Source of the DNA: Pyropia yezoensis
Lineage: Eukaryota; Rhodophyta; Bangiophyceae; Bangiales; Bangiaceae
NCBI GenBank assembly: GCA_009829735.1
Contig: CM020618.1
Coordinates: 10,321,119 to 10,385,118, forward strand
Direction: 5' to 3'
DNA length: 64,000 nucleotides
The stretch's first letter is position 1. Each line of letters begins with the position of its first letter. Under the pieces are notes generated by a model that saw nothing but the letters and a program-made list of their open reading frames with translations, ran no database searches and was not told where the DNA came from. Made by a program: the position numbers and the translations under genes. Below are positions 41,821 through 51,949 of this stretch, one piece after another.

Positions 41821-43738
41821 ATGGCGATCCAGGGGTTGGAGTCTGACCCACTTGAGGACCGAGTGGAGGATACGCCCCGCGTTGTAGCGCCCGTCGGAAC
41901 TTCCGGCGGGGGCTCCGTGGCTGCCCCGGGGGATGGGTTGCCTGCGTCACCCGACTTAAGGTTGGTGGCGGGCTCTCCCCCGGAGGTAGGCCCCGTTACT
42001 TCACGGGAGGCCTTGGGATGGTGTTTCGACCCTGCCTGGCCTCTCCACGAAGACTGCTTGACCGTGACCCGCTTTGGCCGACTTGGCCATGCGATGAGTC
42101 GCGTTTGGGGGCGCCTACGGGAGAAGTTCCCCCGCAGGTTCGGATTTCCTCCGGATCTCAAGACGGACCAGTTCGCCTTCCTTCAAGACGAGGAGGTGGA
42201 GGACGTCCAGAGGCTCAACAACTTATTGAAGCACGGGGGCACCACCAGGGGCCCCATCGACACTCCGACCTTCACCTGGGATGCGGAGGCAACTCGCCCA
42301 CCGTACCTCCCGTCGCCGGTCCCGCACGTCCATCACTTTGACGTGCGGCTCAAGAAGGATATCCGACGAGGTCCCTACTTGGTGACCTCAGCTCAACTTG
42401 AGTTCGCGTTTCAAACGCCGGCGACGAAGGAGCAGTACTACCCCAAGAAACCGGAGTGGTGGCCCCAAGTTGAGGTCCTCTATGGGTTCCCCGCGCTACT
42501 GCCGCGGTTGGTTGATCACTTTGGTTCCGTTCGTTGACAACCATCCCGGACCACTTGGTGTTTGCCATGTTGGCTACACTGTGGCTACTCGACGTCATGT
42601 CGACCTGGGTGGGTTGCGTGCGCGCGCGTGGGAAGTTTTGGCATCTGCCACCCCGCCTGATCCAAGGTCTGGAACAGCTCACCCCTCAGCAAGTTGCTGA
42701 GGGGTGCTCGGAGAACCAACTCACTCTACTTGAGGAGGTGTTGAAGCTACACCGGCTTACGAAAAGGGAGAGTGTTGAGCACAAGTTGCGCCGACCCTCT
42801 CAAGGGGCCAAGGAGCCAGGCGCACTTCGCCAGTTCCTGTGGGTCTTCTCTGACCTTCATGAGGGACGAGTTGTTCTCAAGGAGGGGTTGGGGACTGAGC
42901 ATTACCCTTACACCCCGGGGGTGGGGCGCAACACTGCCCCGCCCCCCGTGAAGAACACTATTGTGGCTGTCGACAGCCATGAAGAGTACCGGGCTCAAGG
43001 GGCCGCGGCGGCTTCAACTCGAGGTCGCGGCTACCCTCGGGCTCCGCCAACTCAGCAGGCTCCTCCTCTTCCGACGGTTCCTTTCCAGCCGCACGGAGAA
43101 AACCAGATCGGTATGGCGTTTGAGCCGTCCGCACCTGTGTTACCCCACTTGGGGGTCACTCTCCTGACGGTCTACCCCAATTTGGTGCTGCCGTCCGCGC
43201 CTTTAAGTTCGGCGATGATGACCACCACGTTGGTGCTCACCATTTCGTGGTTGGCCGCGTCGGCGGCGACCCTCCAGATTTCAGAGACTCCTCAACTTGA
43301 GGAGCGCGTCCGGGCTGTTGTTGCAACTGCGAGTTGCGAGTCGGTCGCGGAGTTTATGACGGCCGAGTTGGCTCGTATCGGCTCCATCATGCCGGCCCCA
43401 CTTGGGCGTGGTAAGCGTCGGGCGGGCCGTGCCTTCTCTCGTTTTCGTCGTCGTCGTCGCCAGTCGCGGCGTTCTCCCTGGGTGTCGTAAGACGAGTCGT
43501 CTTACTCCGCGTCGGAGTATCCACTCCCACCGAGACCGAGTTGGTTCGGCGTTTGCGTCGCCAATTTGCGCGCAAGACGAAGGAGGCTAGTTGCCGCGGT
43601 CGTCGTCGCACACGCGACCGTAACGGTCATGACGGCTCTGACTTAGAGCCGCCAGCTCCACCGACTAGTGATGCACGTTACCGGCGTAAGTCTCGTCGCT
43701 CCCCTCCACGTGAAGGCAAGGGTCGTGGAATTGGGTAG
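41821..43738 (+). pseudogene. Antisense ORF of fragment D (aORF-D), decayed copy of the aORF-B type
   Basis: The start ATG 41821 (MAIQGLESDPLEDR) and the whole N-terminal region, which B lost, are present, including SRVWGRLREKFPRRF. The frame breaks near 42530 by one base after HFGSV and resumes as IPDHLVFAMLATLWLLDVMS. A TAA at 43488-43490 ends the frame, and a second shift precedes the basic tail (RRLRRQFARKTKE), which is still recognisable to 43738. Against aORF-B most codon changes are synonymous. It gives the most complete view of the N-terminus of this protein type. Confidence 0.75.
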
Positions 43739-43797
43739 TCTAGCATGCGTGCCTAGTTGGCAGCTGCCCTTGTTGTGAGAGTGAGAGGGTTAGGGCA

Positions 43798-45706
43798 TCG
43801 TGAGGGGCCATGGCGGTGGACCCGACGTGCACCAGATAGGATGCCACAATGCTCGACGGACGTGACGGTGTCTGATCGGGCGTGGAACACAAGGCGCCGC
43901 GTGCGACGCTCTTATGTCCGGATCTGACCGTGGGCTCTGGCAGAAGCGGGTGGGGCCGTTCGATTTGCGCTGTGGATCAGACGGATTCCCGGGAGCATTG
44001 TAAAACTTATATACAAGTGCGAGAGCCCCTGAAAGTTGCATTCGCGCGCGGACTAATTGCCGAACCACTTTGAACCGTTGACTTTTTATACATGAAAAAC
44101 ATGGCCCTCTTTACGGGGCATTTTTCCGTGCTACGGCAGGGATACGGCTGTACCTATTTTTTCTCGTGTTATTTCTTTTGTGTTCTTGCTTCTTTTTTTC
44201 TTGCTGCGTATGGTCGTATATCTTTCTCTCGTCCAACCAGGAAGCCGTATCGAGAGAAAAGTCGCCCGAACGTGGCACGTGTTGAATGTAATACAATATT
44301 CCCTCTGAACTCTAACGTCCGCCCTTAACTGGGGGTGGAGAGCTGTCAAATGCACACGCTTTGTCCTCAATTGTCAAAAATTGACAGAGATAGAGCGGGA
44401 TTAGTGTAATTTGCACATTTTGCCTACTTTAGCAGTGATGAGAAAAAGTGCGGTTACTATAGAAAAGTGGTAGCTTACATAGATGGGCTACATCTTAAGT
44501 GGCCAAACAGATGGTCCATCCAGGGGCGCATCAGCAACGCCTGCCAGGCTATGGCACGCCCTCCTCCTCACCCACTTTGAAAGAGCGAACGAAGTGCTTC
44601 GCAGGGATAGCCAACCGCGTCGCTGCGGACACTGTGGACGCCTCCAGTGGACCGCGCTACATAGCCTGTCCGCCACATGCTCTGCTGCCACCTCTCTTGC
44701 AGTTGGTGCGCCTTAGCGTCGATCACCTGGCCATCGACAGCTCCACCAGTTCACTCCACGCGCCCCATGAGTGCGATAGAACTGGCTGTCATGCCAGTTT
44801 TATTGCAGTTCTCCGAATTTTGTCCCATGTGGACAAGAGCAAGAGCAAACTGTGTTTGACCAATGATATGACTCAGATGCTGCCTCTCTGGCCAATGACT
44901 GCTTTGCATGAGGGTCCGTTGTTGTACGAACAGTGTGATCGGGGATTCTCTCGGGATTTCTGACCACTTCGAGGGCAGAACAAGCACCGGCTGAGCGCTT
45001 CGCACTGTTCTTGACAGAGATGATCTGAGATAAAGGGCCAACCGGCGAGATCCGATGAAAAAACGAGAGTGTTTCGACCAACCAGCGTTCGTTGCGAGGG
45101 CAGTTGTGGCCATAGCCAATCATCTGCTTCTTCCGACAGACGTGTTGCAGCACGCCATTGGTAAGCCCTCTGCTGCCAGCATGCGATTGGCCCTTGCTCT
45201 TGTACACTTGGTCTTGCTCTTGTCCACATGGGACAAAATTCGGAAAACTGCAATACAGTATCGGGCAGGGGCCGATCCGGGCGACTTTCGAGCGCACAAT
45301 CTTTGAATGGGGCTATCTCCGTTCGGCCCATCTCAATTAGAATGAGGATTCTAAAGTAAGCCGCCACAGATGCCACCGATGAGAAGGTGCTTTTCCTAAA
45401 TCTCCCCTAAAAGAGACGGGGACCCCTAAAAACGGCACCGCTGGAAACGCTCTAAGCCCTCCTACTTCACCATGCCCCCTATCTGTCCATGACGTCAGTG
45501 TCCGGGTTGCTGTGCTCGCCCTGTTTTGCTTCCCTTCGTCCGTCCCCTCGACCTTTTTCTCTGCTCCTGCTTGACCCTGGACCTGCTGCGCCCCCACGCT
45601 GCAGCTCTGCCTGTAGGTCCATCGCCTTCCCCTACTGCCCCCCTTCCCATCCGCAGGGTCGTCGCCTCCCCCCCCCCCTGTCAACCCCCCCGGGCTGCTC
45701 GCCGCC
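43798..45706. other. Intergenic region with an inverted repeat, no recognised gene
   Basis: From 44050 to 44480 the sequence is clearly richer in A/T than its surroundings. A 43-bp inverted repeat lies at 44801-44843 and 45213-45255. Between its arms the minus strand has a frame with RNERWLVETLSFFHR, faintly like an IS5-type transposase end; I do not call it. TGACGTCA, a CRE-like palindrome, occurs at 45490-45497, about 210 bp before the next gene. Confidence 0.45.
44801..45255. repeat. Inverted repeat pair, 43 bp with one mismatch, 369-bp interior
   Basis: Arm 44801-44843 starts TATTGCAGTTCTCCG and arm 45213-45255 is its reverse complement except for one C/T difference. It could be the ends or core of a small foldback/MITE element, or two opposed copies of a short gene fragment. 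Confidence 0.7.
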
Positions 45707-47149
45707 ATGGCCATGGACACAGCGCTGCTGATGGTGGCGTGTATGCACCTGGACATTGACCCGCCCGCAGCGTTCCACCCCACCGACCCCGGCGCGGCGC
45801 AGTACGCGTCGGTGGTGCGCGCGGCCTGGCCCGACCACCCGCCCGTGACGGTGCAGGGCGCCCTCACCGAGGACCTGCTGCCGCCGGCGGTGGCCAAGCG
45901 CCTCCGGCGGCTGCGCCTCCACGAGCGGGAGTTGTGGATTTATCGGCACACCAGCCTTGCGGGGGGGCTCCCGCGGCCTCTGGACGACGGCGGAGACGGC
46001 GGCGGAGACGGGGACGGGGACGGCGGCGGCGGCGGCAATGGCGCTGACGGCGGGGGCGCCGACGCCGCCGCCGCACGTGCAGCTGAGCCTGTCATTGACG
46101 GCGGCAGCGTGGCGCCGTGCAACCGCGACGCGGCGCTGACCCTGTGGGAGGGCGTCTTCCCGCGCCGGACGCCCTACCTCCATGCCGGTGGCCTGCCGCT
46201 GCTCCACTGCCTCGCCGCCAGCGATGAGCTGCTGGTGCTGCAGGACCTGGGCCCCCCCTCCGCCGGGGATGCCAACGATGACGCCGTCGCCGACGACGAC
46301 GGCGACGGGTACCGCGTGGCGGGCGCCCCCAACTTTGCGGCGGGCTTGACGCTGGAGCAGGCAGCGGCCGCGGCGGCGGCGCTGGCCCACCTGCACCGGT
46401 CGTTTGCGGCACCCGCGTCGCGGCGGGGTTTCCCGTCGCCGTCCCCGTCGGCGGCGGCGGGCGCCCTCGACCGGGCCGTCACCGCGTCGCTCGCTGTCGG
46501 CGCCGACGGCGGGGATGCGCCAGACGGCGGGGGGGGCGCCGCGTTTTGGGCGGCCGCCCCCCCCAAGGTGGCCCGCTGGGTGGCCGACATCCACCCCCTG
46601 TCGGCCGCCGCGGCCGCCCGCTATGCCTGCCCCCGTACGGTGGTACACGGCGAGCCGCTGGGCGCGGCACTGCGGTTCTGGGCGGCCGGCGCGGCGGGCC
46701 GGCTGGCGGCGGTCGCCCACTGGCAGCAGGCGACGGTGGCGGCGCCCGCGACGGACATTGCGGTGCTCTTCCACGCGGGGCTCCCGCCGGCGCTGCGGCG
46801 GGACCACGAGGCGGACCTCCTGCGGGGGTACTGGCGGGTCCTGACGGGCGCGGGGGAGGGGGAGGGGGGGGGGGGGGGGGGCTGGGGGGGGGGGGGGGGG
46901 CCGCGGGCGCCCCCCCCGACCGGTGCGGACGCCCTCGCCACCGCACCCGCCCCCCCCCCCCCGTACGAATGCACCTGGGAGGCGCTACGCGGGGACTATG
47001 TGGCGGCGTACGAGCTCACCGCCCTCCGCCTCGTGCGCGCGGCGCCGCTGTTTGAGGGCAGCCCCGAGGCGGCGGCGCGGCTGGTCGCCTCCCTCACCGA
47101 CCTCCGCAAGCGCCGGCTTGGGGGGGGGGGCGGGGGGGAGGACGCGTAG
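45707..47149 (+). CDS. EcKinase/aminoglycoside-phosphotransferase-fold protein lacking catalytic residues (pseudokinase)
   Basis: 480 residues from ATG 45707. The order matches EcKinase/CHK-like small-molecule kinases: RELWIYRHTS, LLVLQDLG, an ALAHLHRSF helix, then RTVVHGEP, VAHWQ and ATDIAVLF. In active members these last motifs read HGD with a downstream Asn, and D-W-Q with the Mg-binding Asp. Here the HGD Asp is Glu, the Asn is absent (LGAAL), and the DWQ Asp is His. Phosphotransfer therefore looks lost unless the family member is atypical. Asp/Gly-rich and Gly-rich inserts (about residues 90-125 and 382-398) interrupt the fold. A 29-bp tandem duplication spans the stop codon. The function is not predictable. 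Confidence 0.65.
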   Translation: MAMDTALLMVACMHLDIDPPAAFHPTDPGAAQYASVVRAAWPDHPPVTVQGALTEDLLPPAVAKRLRRLRLHERELWIYRHTSLAGGLPRPLDDGGDGGGDGDGDGGGGGNGADGGGADAAAARAAEPVIDGGSVAPCNRDAALTLWEGVFPRRTPYLHAGGLPLLHCLAASDELLVLQDLGPPSAGDANDDAVADDDGDGYRVAGAPNFAAGLTLEQAAAAAAALAHLHRSFAAPASRRGFPSPSPSAAAGALDRAVTASLAVGADGGDAPDGGGGAAFWAAAPPKVARWVADIHPLSAAAAARYACPRTVVHGEPLGAALRFWAAGAAGRLAAVAHWQQATVAAPATDIAVLFHAGLPPALRRDHEADLLRGYWRVLTGAGEGEGGGGGGWGGGGGPRAPPPTGADALATAPAPPPPYECTWEALRGDYVAAYELTALRLVRAAPLFEGSPEAAARLVASLTDLRKRRLGGGGGGEDA

Positions 47150-47190
47150 ACCATGTTGGTTGGGGGGAGGACGCGTAGACCATGTTGGTT
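47133..47190 (+). repeat. Two tandem copies of a 29-bp unit over the pseudokinase stop
   Basis: The unit contains GGACGCGTAGACCATG and is repeated exactly at 47133-47161 and 47162-47190. The stop TAG of the upstream gene lies in the first copy. Confidence 0.8.
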
Positions 47191-47755
47191 GGGGGGGGGG
47201 GGTGGCAAAGGGACTGTCAAACACAAAAAGGGGGGGGAGGTTACGCGCGCGCACGGGCGGCCAGCGGGCGCGCGGCACACGAACAGGGCGGGCTGGTTAT
47301 GGACAGGGGCGCGCGGCGGGGAACCCGCCCCCCCTCCCCCTTGGTCGCCGCCCTGTGGGACACCCGGCCACCAGTACCAGTTGGCCCCAGCAAAGGTCAC
47401 ATACAAAGAGACAGGACTCGTACTGTACATACAAGGCGCATACGGCCAGGCGCCACAAGGCGGGCCGCACCCACCCCCGGAACCGCGGGTCACTCGGTCA
47501 CGGCACGGACGGAGCGGCGGCCGCCATCGACGCCACCCACACACGCACGGCGCAGGGGAGGGGGGAGCGGGGAAAGGCTTCAGCCGCCCCCCACCAACGC
47601 GGTCACTTTGCGCCCGTGGTGCCCCCCCCCACCCCGCCGCCCTCCACCGCCCCATGCCGACGCCGGCCGCCGACAGCTCCTGTTCGCCCTCCCCTGCAAA
47701 CGCAGCGACACCAACCAAGAAGAAGAAAGAACACGAGAGGAAGAGTCAAACCAGC

Positions 47756-47800
<45 letters not shown>

Positions 47801-47965
47801 AGCAGCGCAAACAGAGAGAAAAAAGTACACCCGGGGAAGGAGGCCGTGGAACCCCCGGAAAAATAGTGGGTGACCGCGGCCCTGCACGCCAGGTTGAGGG
47901 GGCGACGGCCCTCCTCACACGGGGCCCGCCCGCCCTCACCCCCCAGTGGACGCAGCCCACCGCTC
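47191..47965. other. Intergenic region between convergent genes, no gene seen
   Basis: Mostly C/A-rich on the plus strand, with a (CA)n microsatellite at 47759-47798. Open frames are long only because stop codons are rare in this composition. Confidence 0.5.
47759..47798 (+). repeat. (CA)20 microsatellite
   Basis: An uninterrupted AC dinucleotide run of about 40 bp. Confidence 0.95.
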
Positions 47966-50157
47966 TTAGCGGCTGTGTGACGCCACGTGCGACAGCAGGT
48001 CAATGCCCGCAATGCCAACGGGCAGCGTCGCGAGCGCCCGCTCGGCAATGCCGGGGCTCCCGGGCACCGGCCGTTGGGCGGCGGGGGCGGCGGGGGAAGC
48101 GGCATCGCCGTCGAAGCGCCGCCCTCCGTCTTCTCTGCAAGGGGGGGAGGAGGGGGCGCCCACCGCGGGGACCCCCGCGGCTGGCGGCTCGCCATCGTCC
48201 ATTGCATCGTCAGCCGGCGGTGGGGGGGATGGCGGTGGCACGCTGCCGCGGCCAGCGGCCGTGGCAGCCGGCTCCCCATACGCGGCCGCCCGTGGCCATG
48301 AGGAGGGTGGCGGCAGCGGCGCAACGCCCATGCCCATACCGCCGCCGGTGGGACGACCACCACCACCCCCCGCGCCGCCGGCAACGGCGCCGCGCGAGCC
48401 AGCAATGCCGCTGGCGCCGCCTGCCACCGCCGCCACCGCCCCGTCGGGGTCACCCATGGCCACCGCCAGCAGCCGCCGCCCGTCGGCCGCCCGCTGTCGC
48501 CGCGACGGCGCCGGCGACAGCGGCGGCCGAGCCGCTTCCACACCCGCCCCCGTGGGCGCGCCGCCGCCACCGCCGTCGGCAACGGCAGATGCAGCGGCCG
48601 CGGCGGCAGCTGCGGCGCTGTCAGACCGCGACGCGGGTGCGACCGCCGCCGATGCCGACGGCGGCGGCGGCGGTGCGGCGCGGAGGGTGCCCCGCGCGGG
48701 GGGTCCCCCCCGGGCGAGCGGCGCGGGCCCGGAGGCCGCGGCGGGGGGTGGTGGGGGTGGCGCCGCCGCCACCGGGGCGCTGGCGGCCGCAGGGCCGCCA
48801 GTATCCATTGCGTCGCCGGGGGGCCACCGGCGGGGCGGCCCCGCCGGCGACCGTGGGCGCCCGCCGCCACCGGCGCCCCCCCCCCCGACCGCAACGCTGG
48901 GCGGCTGGCCCAGCCGTATCGACGCAGCGGCGGCCGCGGCGAGCGCGCGCAGCGGCGGCGGCGGCGGTGGCCGCACGTCGTAAGGCTGCACGCCCGTATC
49001 GACGCGGCTGAGGTCGCTCTCGCTCATGCTGCGCTTGCGGCTGCTCGACAGGGGCCACGCCGACACGGAGCCCGCCGTCGTCGGCCGCCCCGCGGCGCGG
49101 CGGCGCTCGAGGGAGGAGCTGCCCACGGGCTCCTCCTGGCGAGGCAGCTTTGGCGGTGGTAGGACGGGGGGGGGGGCGGCCGCCTCTGCTGTCGCCTCCA
49201 GGTTTGCTTCGAGCGCCCGCGCGTGCCGCCTCCGGCCCGCCTCCGCGCTGCGGTCGCCCGTGGCGAGCGCGTAGCCGTCATCGCTGTCTTCGTCCGCCGC
49301 CGCCGCCGCTGCTGTCGCCGCCGACGCTGCCGACGCCGCCGACGATGCCGCTACTGTCGCCGAGTCCCGGGCAGGATGGTGGGCCTCGGCGAGCCCTTCC
49401 CCGTCAGTGCGACCGGCCGGCCGTCCGCGGTCGCTGGTCAGCCGTGGCTCGGCGCGGTAGCCCGGACGAGAGGAGCTCGGCCCCTCCCGATCGCCGCCGC
49501 TGCCCCCACTGCCACTGCCGCTGCCACTGCCACTGCCGCTGCCGCTGCCGATGCCGGCACCACGGTCGCCCCCACCATCTTCTCCGCCGCGGCGGGCGTG
49601 CCGGTGGGCGGCGGTCCGGTCGCCGCGGCCGGCGGACCCCCCCCCGTCGGGGCGGTCATCTTGCCCGCCCCGATCCCCCCCCCCGCTGCCGACACCACCA
49701 CCACCATCACCCTCCCCACCCCGCTCCGAGCCACTTGCCATGGACGGCGGCGGCTGCGCCGACGAGGATGCCTCCCGCTGTAGCCGTAGCAGGTACTTTT
49801 GGGCGTGCGTCCGCACCTGGGTGGCGGTGCGAGTGCCCACGTGGGCGGCGATGGAGCGCACGTCCTTGGCGCCATACGCCTTGACCGCCGCGAGGAAGCG
49901 GTCATGTTCCTCGGGCGTCCAGTAGCGGCTCTGCGCCTTGACGACCCCGCCAGACGCCGCGGCAGCGGCCGCCGACCCCGTACGGCCGGCGGCGGTCGAC
50001 CCCGCCGCGGCGGCCGCGGCGGCGGCAGCACTTGTGCCACCCACCCCACCGCCCGGGCCTCCGATCGTGCCTCCACCGCCACCGCCGTGTGCAGCCGACG
50101 CGTGGCCGCCGCCCACTAGGGATCCATACGAGTGTACTCCCCCCCCCCCGCCCCCAT
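47966..50157 (-). CDS. SHAQKYF-type single-repeat MYB transcription factor
   Basis: The MYB domain reads SRYWTPEEHDRFLAAVKAYG, then SIAAHVGTRTATQVRTHAQKY (about 49927-49780), with THAQKYLL at its third helix. This is the signature of plant and algal one-repeat MYB-SHAQKYF factors, which bind DNA and often serve circadian, light or stress control. The remaining 600 residues are Ala/Gly/Pro/Arg-rich with few features. No ATG exists in this frame before the domain: the frame opens at GTG 50116. An ATG at 50157 lies in the neighbouring frame, separated by the C-run at 50139-50149, so a homopolymer error probably hides the true start or a fusion to the ORF upstream. It ends at 47966, convergent with the pseudokinase gene. 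Confidence 0.75.
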
Positions 50158-51603
50158 GATGCTCCCGCCACTGCCAACGCCCGTCAGAACCGACGCTTCT
50201 AGGCCGCCAGCAGAGAACCCTCCCCCCACCAGTCCCTTGGCATCGCCCCCAACTCCCAATCCACCAGCCCTTGCCCGCTCGGCCGCCGCGACGGCCGCCT
50301 GCAAGCGTGCCACCTCCCCGTGCGCCTGCGACAGCTGTGTCGCGAGCGCCGCCACCGCCGCCTGGTGATCGTGGAGGAGCACTACAGCCCCCACCGCCGA
50401 CGCGTCCATGGTGCCGTGCGAGTAGTAGACGGGCTGTGGGTGGCCAATGCTGGACAGGGACACCAGCGACGGCAGCGGCGACGGCATGCCGCCGCCGCCA
50501 CCGCCACCACCACCGCCGCCGCCGCCGCTGCCGCCACTACCAGGGTGGCCACTGTGCGCCATCCCCGCCGCCGCGTGCGCAACGTGCGCAGCGTGCGCCG
50601 CGTGCGCCGCGGCGGCAGCGTGGACGGCGTGCGAGTGCGCCTGCGCCGCCACCGCCGCGGCTGCGTGTAGCTGCTGGCCACCGACGTCGCCGACGCCACC
50701 CCCAGCCCCAGCCCCACCACCGACCGGTGGGTGGCCAGCTGCCAACGCGCCTGCGGTGGCAGCGCCATGGTGCACCCCCACCGGCGCCACCCCATACACG
50801 GGCGCGCCGGCGGCAGTGGCGCCAGGCATTGCCATGGCCACCAGCGGCCGGCCGGCCGCCGCCGCCGCTGCCGCCGCCGCTGCCGCCGCTGCCGCCTGCG
50901 GCGCCGCCCCCGCACCTGTATCCACCACCCCCCCCCCGGCGGGCGCCATGTAGTGCGACGCCATGGACGGCGGGAGTGGGGTAGCCGCGACGCCGGCCGT
51001 CACCAGTGGTGGGGCCACCGCCGCGGGGACCACCGCCGCCGCCTCCGCCGCCGCCGCTGCTGCCGCTGCCGCTGTGGCCGCCGCGTCGGGCGGTGCCGGC
51101 ACGGGGAGCCCCCCCGCTCCCGGCACGGGGTGCACTCGCGCGAGCCGACGGGGCGACGGCGGCCGCCGTGGCGGCAGCAACGGCGACACGCGGTGCGTCG
51201 ACTCCCCGCCGCCCCCCCCGCCCACCAGCGGTGGCACGCCCGCTGCGTTCCCGCCCGACGTGCCCGTCACTGCCGACGCGGCCGTCGAGTCACCGCCGGG
51301 TACACCCCCGCGGCCACCGGGCAACGGCGGCAGCGGCGACACGGCGGCCGACGGAAAGTGGCCGTGGCGCCCCCCCCCCACACTGTCCTCCTCAACGGCA
51401 GCCGGCAGCGCCCCCGCCGCCCCCGCACCCCCCCCGACAAGGAGCGCGGGGGCGGCGCCGCCCGCTCCTGTCCTGCCCCCCCTGCTCCCTCTGCCACCGG
51501 CGCCACCACCACCGGCGCCGCGGCCGCCGCGGCGGAGCGGCACGCTCGTCACGGCGGCCGGGTGGGACGCCCGCCCGACGACCGCGTCGGCGACCGGGCT
51601 CAT
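50116..51603 (-). CDS. Ala/Gly-rich ORF, probably the 5' part of the MYB gene
   Basis: About 495 residues from ATG 51603 (MSPVADAVVGRAS). Mostly Ala, Gly, Pro and His runs. One stretch looks ordered: an Ala/Leu-rich amphipathic helix, ALATQLSQAHGEVARLQAAV, likely a short coiled coil, preceded by SLSSIGHPQPVYYSHGTMD. The stop (50118-50116) overlaps the MYB frame by one base and follows a run of 11 C, so a single-base length error there would fuse the two into one protein of about 1,200 residues. Whether it is separate, fused or spliced cannot be told from sequence alone. Confidence 0.45.
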   Translation of the reverse strand: MSPVADAVVGRASHPAAVTSVPLRRGGRGAGGGGAGGRGSRGGRTGAGGAAPALLVGGGAGAAGALPAAVEEDSVGGGRHGHFPSAAVSPLPPLPGGRGGVPGGDSTAASAVTGTSGGNAAGVPPLVGGGGGGESTHRVSPLLPPRRPPSPRRLARVHPVPGAGGLPVPAPPDAAATAAAAAAAAAEAAAVVPAAVAPPLVTAGVAATPLPPSMASHYMAPAGGGVVDTGAGAAPQAAAAAAAAAAAAAAGRPLVAMAMPGATAAGAPVYGVAPVGVHHGAATAGALAAGHPPVGGGAGAGGGVGDVGGQQLHAAAAVAAQAHSHAVHAAAAAHAAHAAHVAHAAAGMAHSGHPGSGGSGGGGGGGGGGGGGMPSPLPSLVSLSSIGHPQPVYYSHGTMDASAVGAVVLLHDHQAAVAALATQLSQAHGEVARLQAAVAAAERARAGGLGVGGDAKGLVGGGFSAGGLEASVLTGVGSGGSIMGAGGGEYTRMDP

Positions 51604-51866
51604 TGGCGCCGCCGCAGACAGATGCGGCAGCAGCGGCGAGGGCGGCGGCGGCGGCAGCGGCAGCAACGGCGGCGACGATGGGTGGGCCACCCGCGGCGGG
51701 TCAGCGACAGCGGCGGCCGCGGTGGCCGGCAGGGGGTGGCGGCAGCGACCGGCAGCGGCGACGGCGGCGGCGGTCCGTAGCAGCAACGACGGCCGCGGTG
51801 GCGCGAGAGGGGCTCAACGCGGGAGAGACAGACGCACGCCAGCGTCCCTCCCCGCGATGCTCGGCC

Positions 51867-51904
<38 letters not shown>

Positions 51905-51917
51905 CGGTGGCGGCGGC

Positions 51918-51949
<32 letters not shown>

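Larger units (their letters stand above)
40994..43797 (-). mobile_element. Element D: inverted 3' fragment of a B-related retrotransposon
   Basis: An LTR related to B (40994-41465) in reverse orientation is followed by the reversed polypurine tract (CTCCCCTCTTA), the GTCGG-rich stretch seen before the B 3' LTR, and the antisense ORF (here reading plus). Similarity to B stops at about 43797, which corresponds to B 31882, just after pol. No gag, pol or second LTR is present. Several frame breaks show it is older than B. Confidence 0.88.

Noticed and set aside
44846-45297. Possible IS5-type transposase end (NERWLVETLSFFH) on the minus strand
   Set aside because: Only a dozen residues are suggestive; no catalytic motif or continuous domain is visible.
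47182-49011. 609-codon plus-strand frame opposite the MYB gene
   Set aside because: It includes the (CA)n run translated as Thr-His repeats and Arg/Pro-rich antisense of the MYB coding region.
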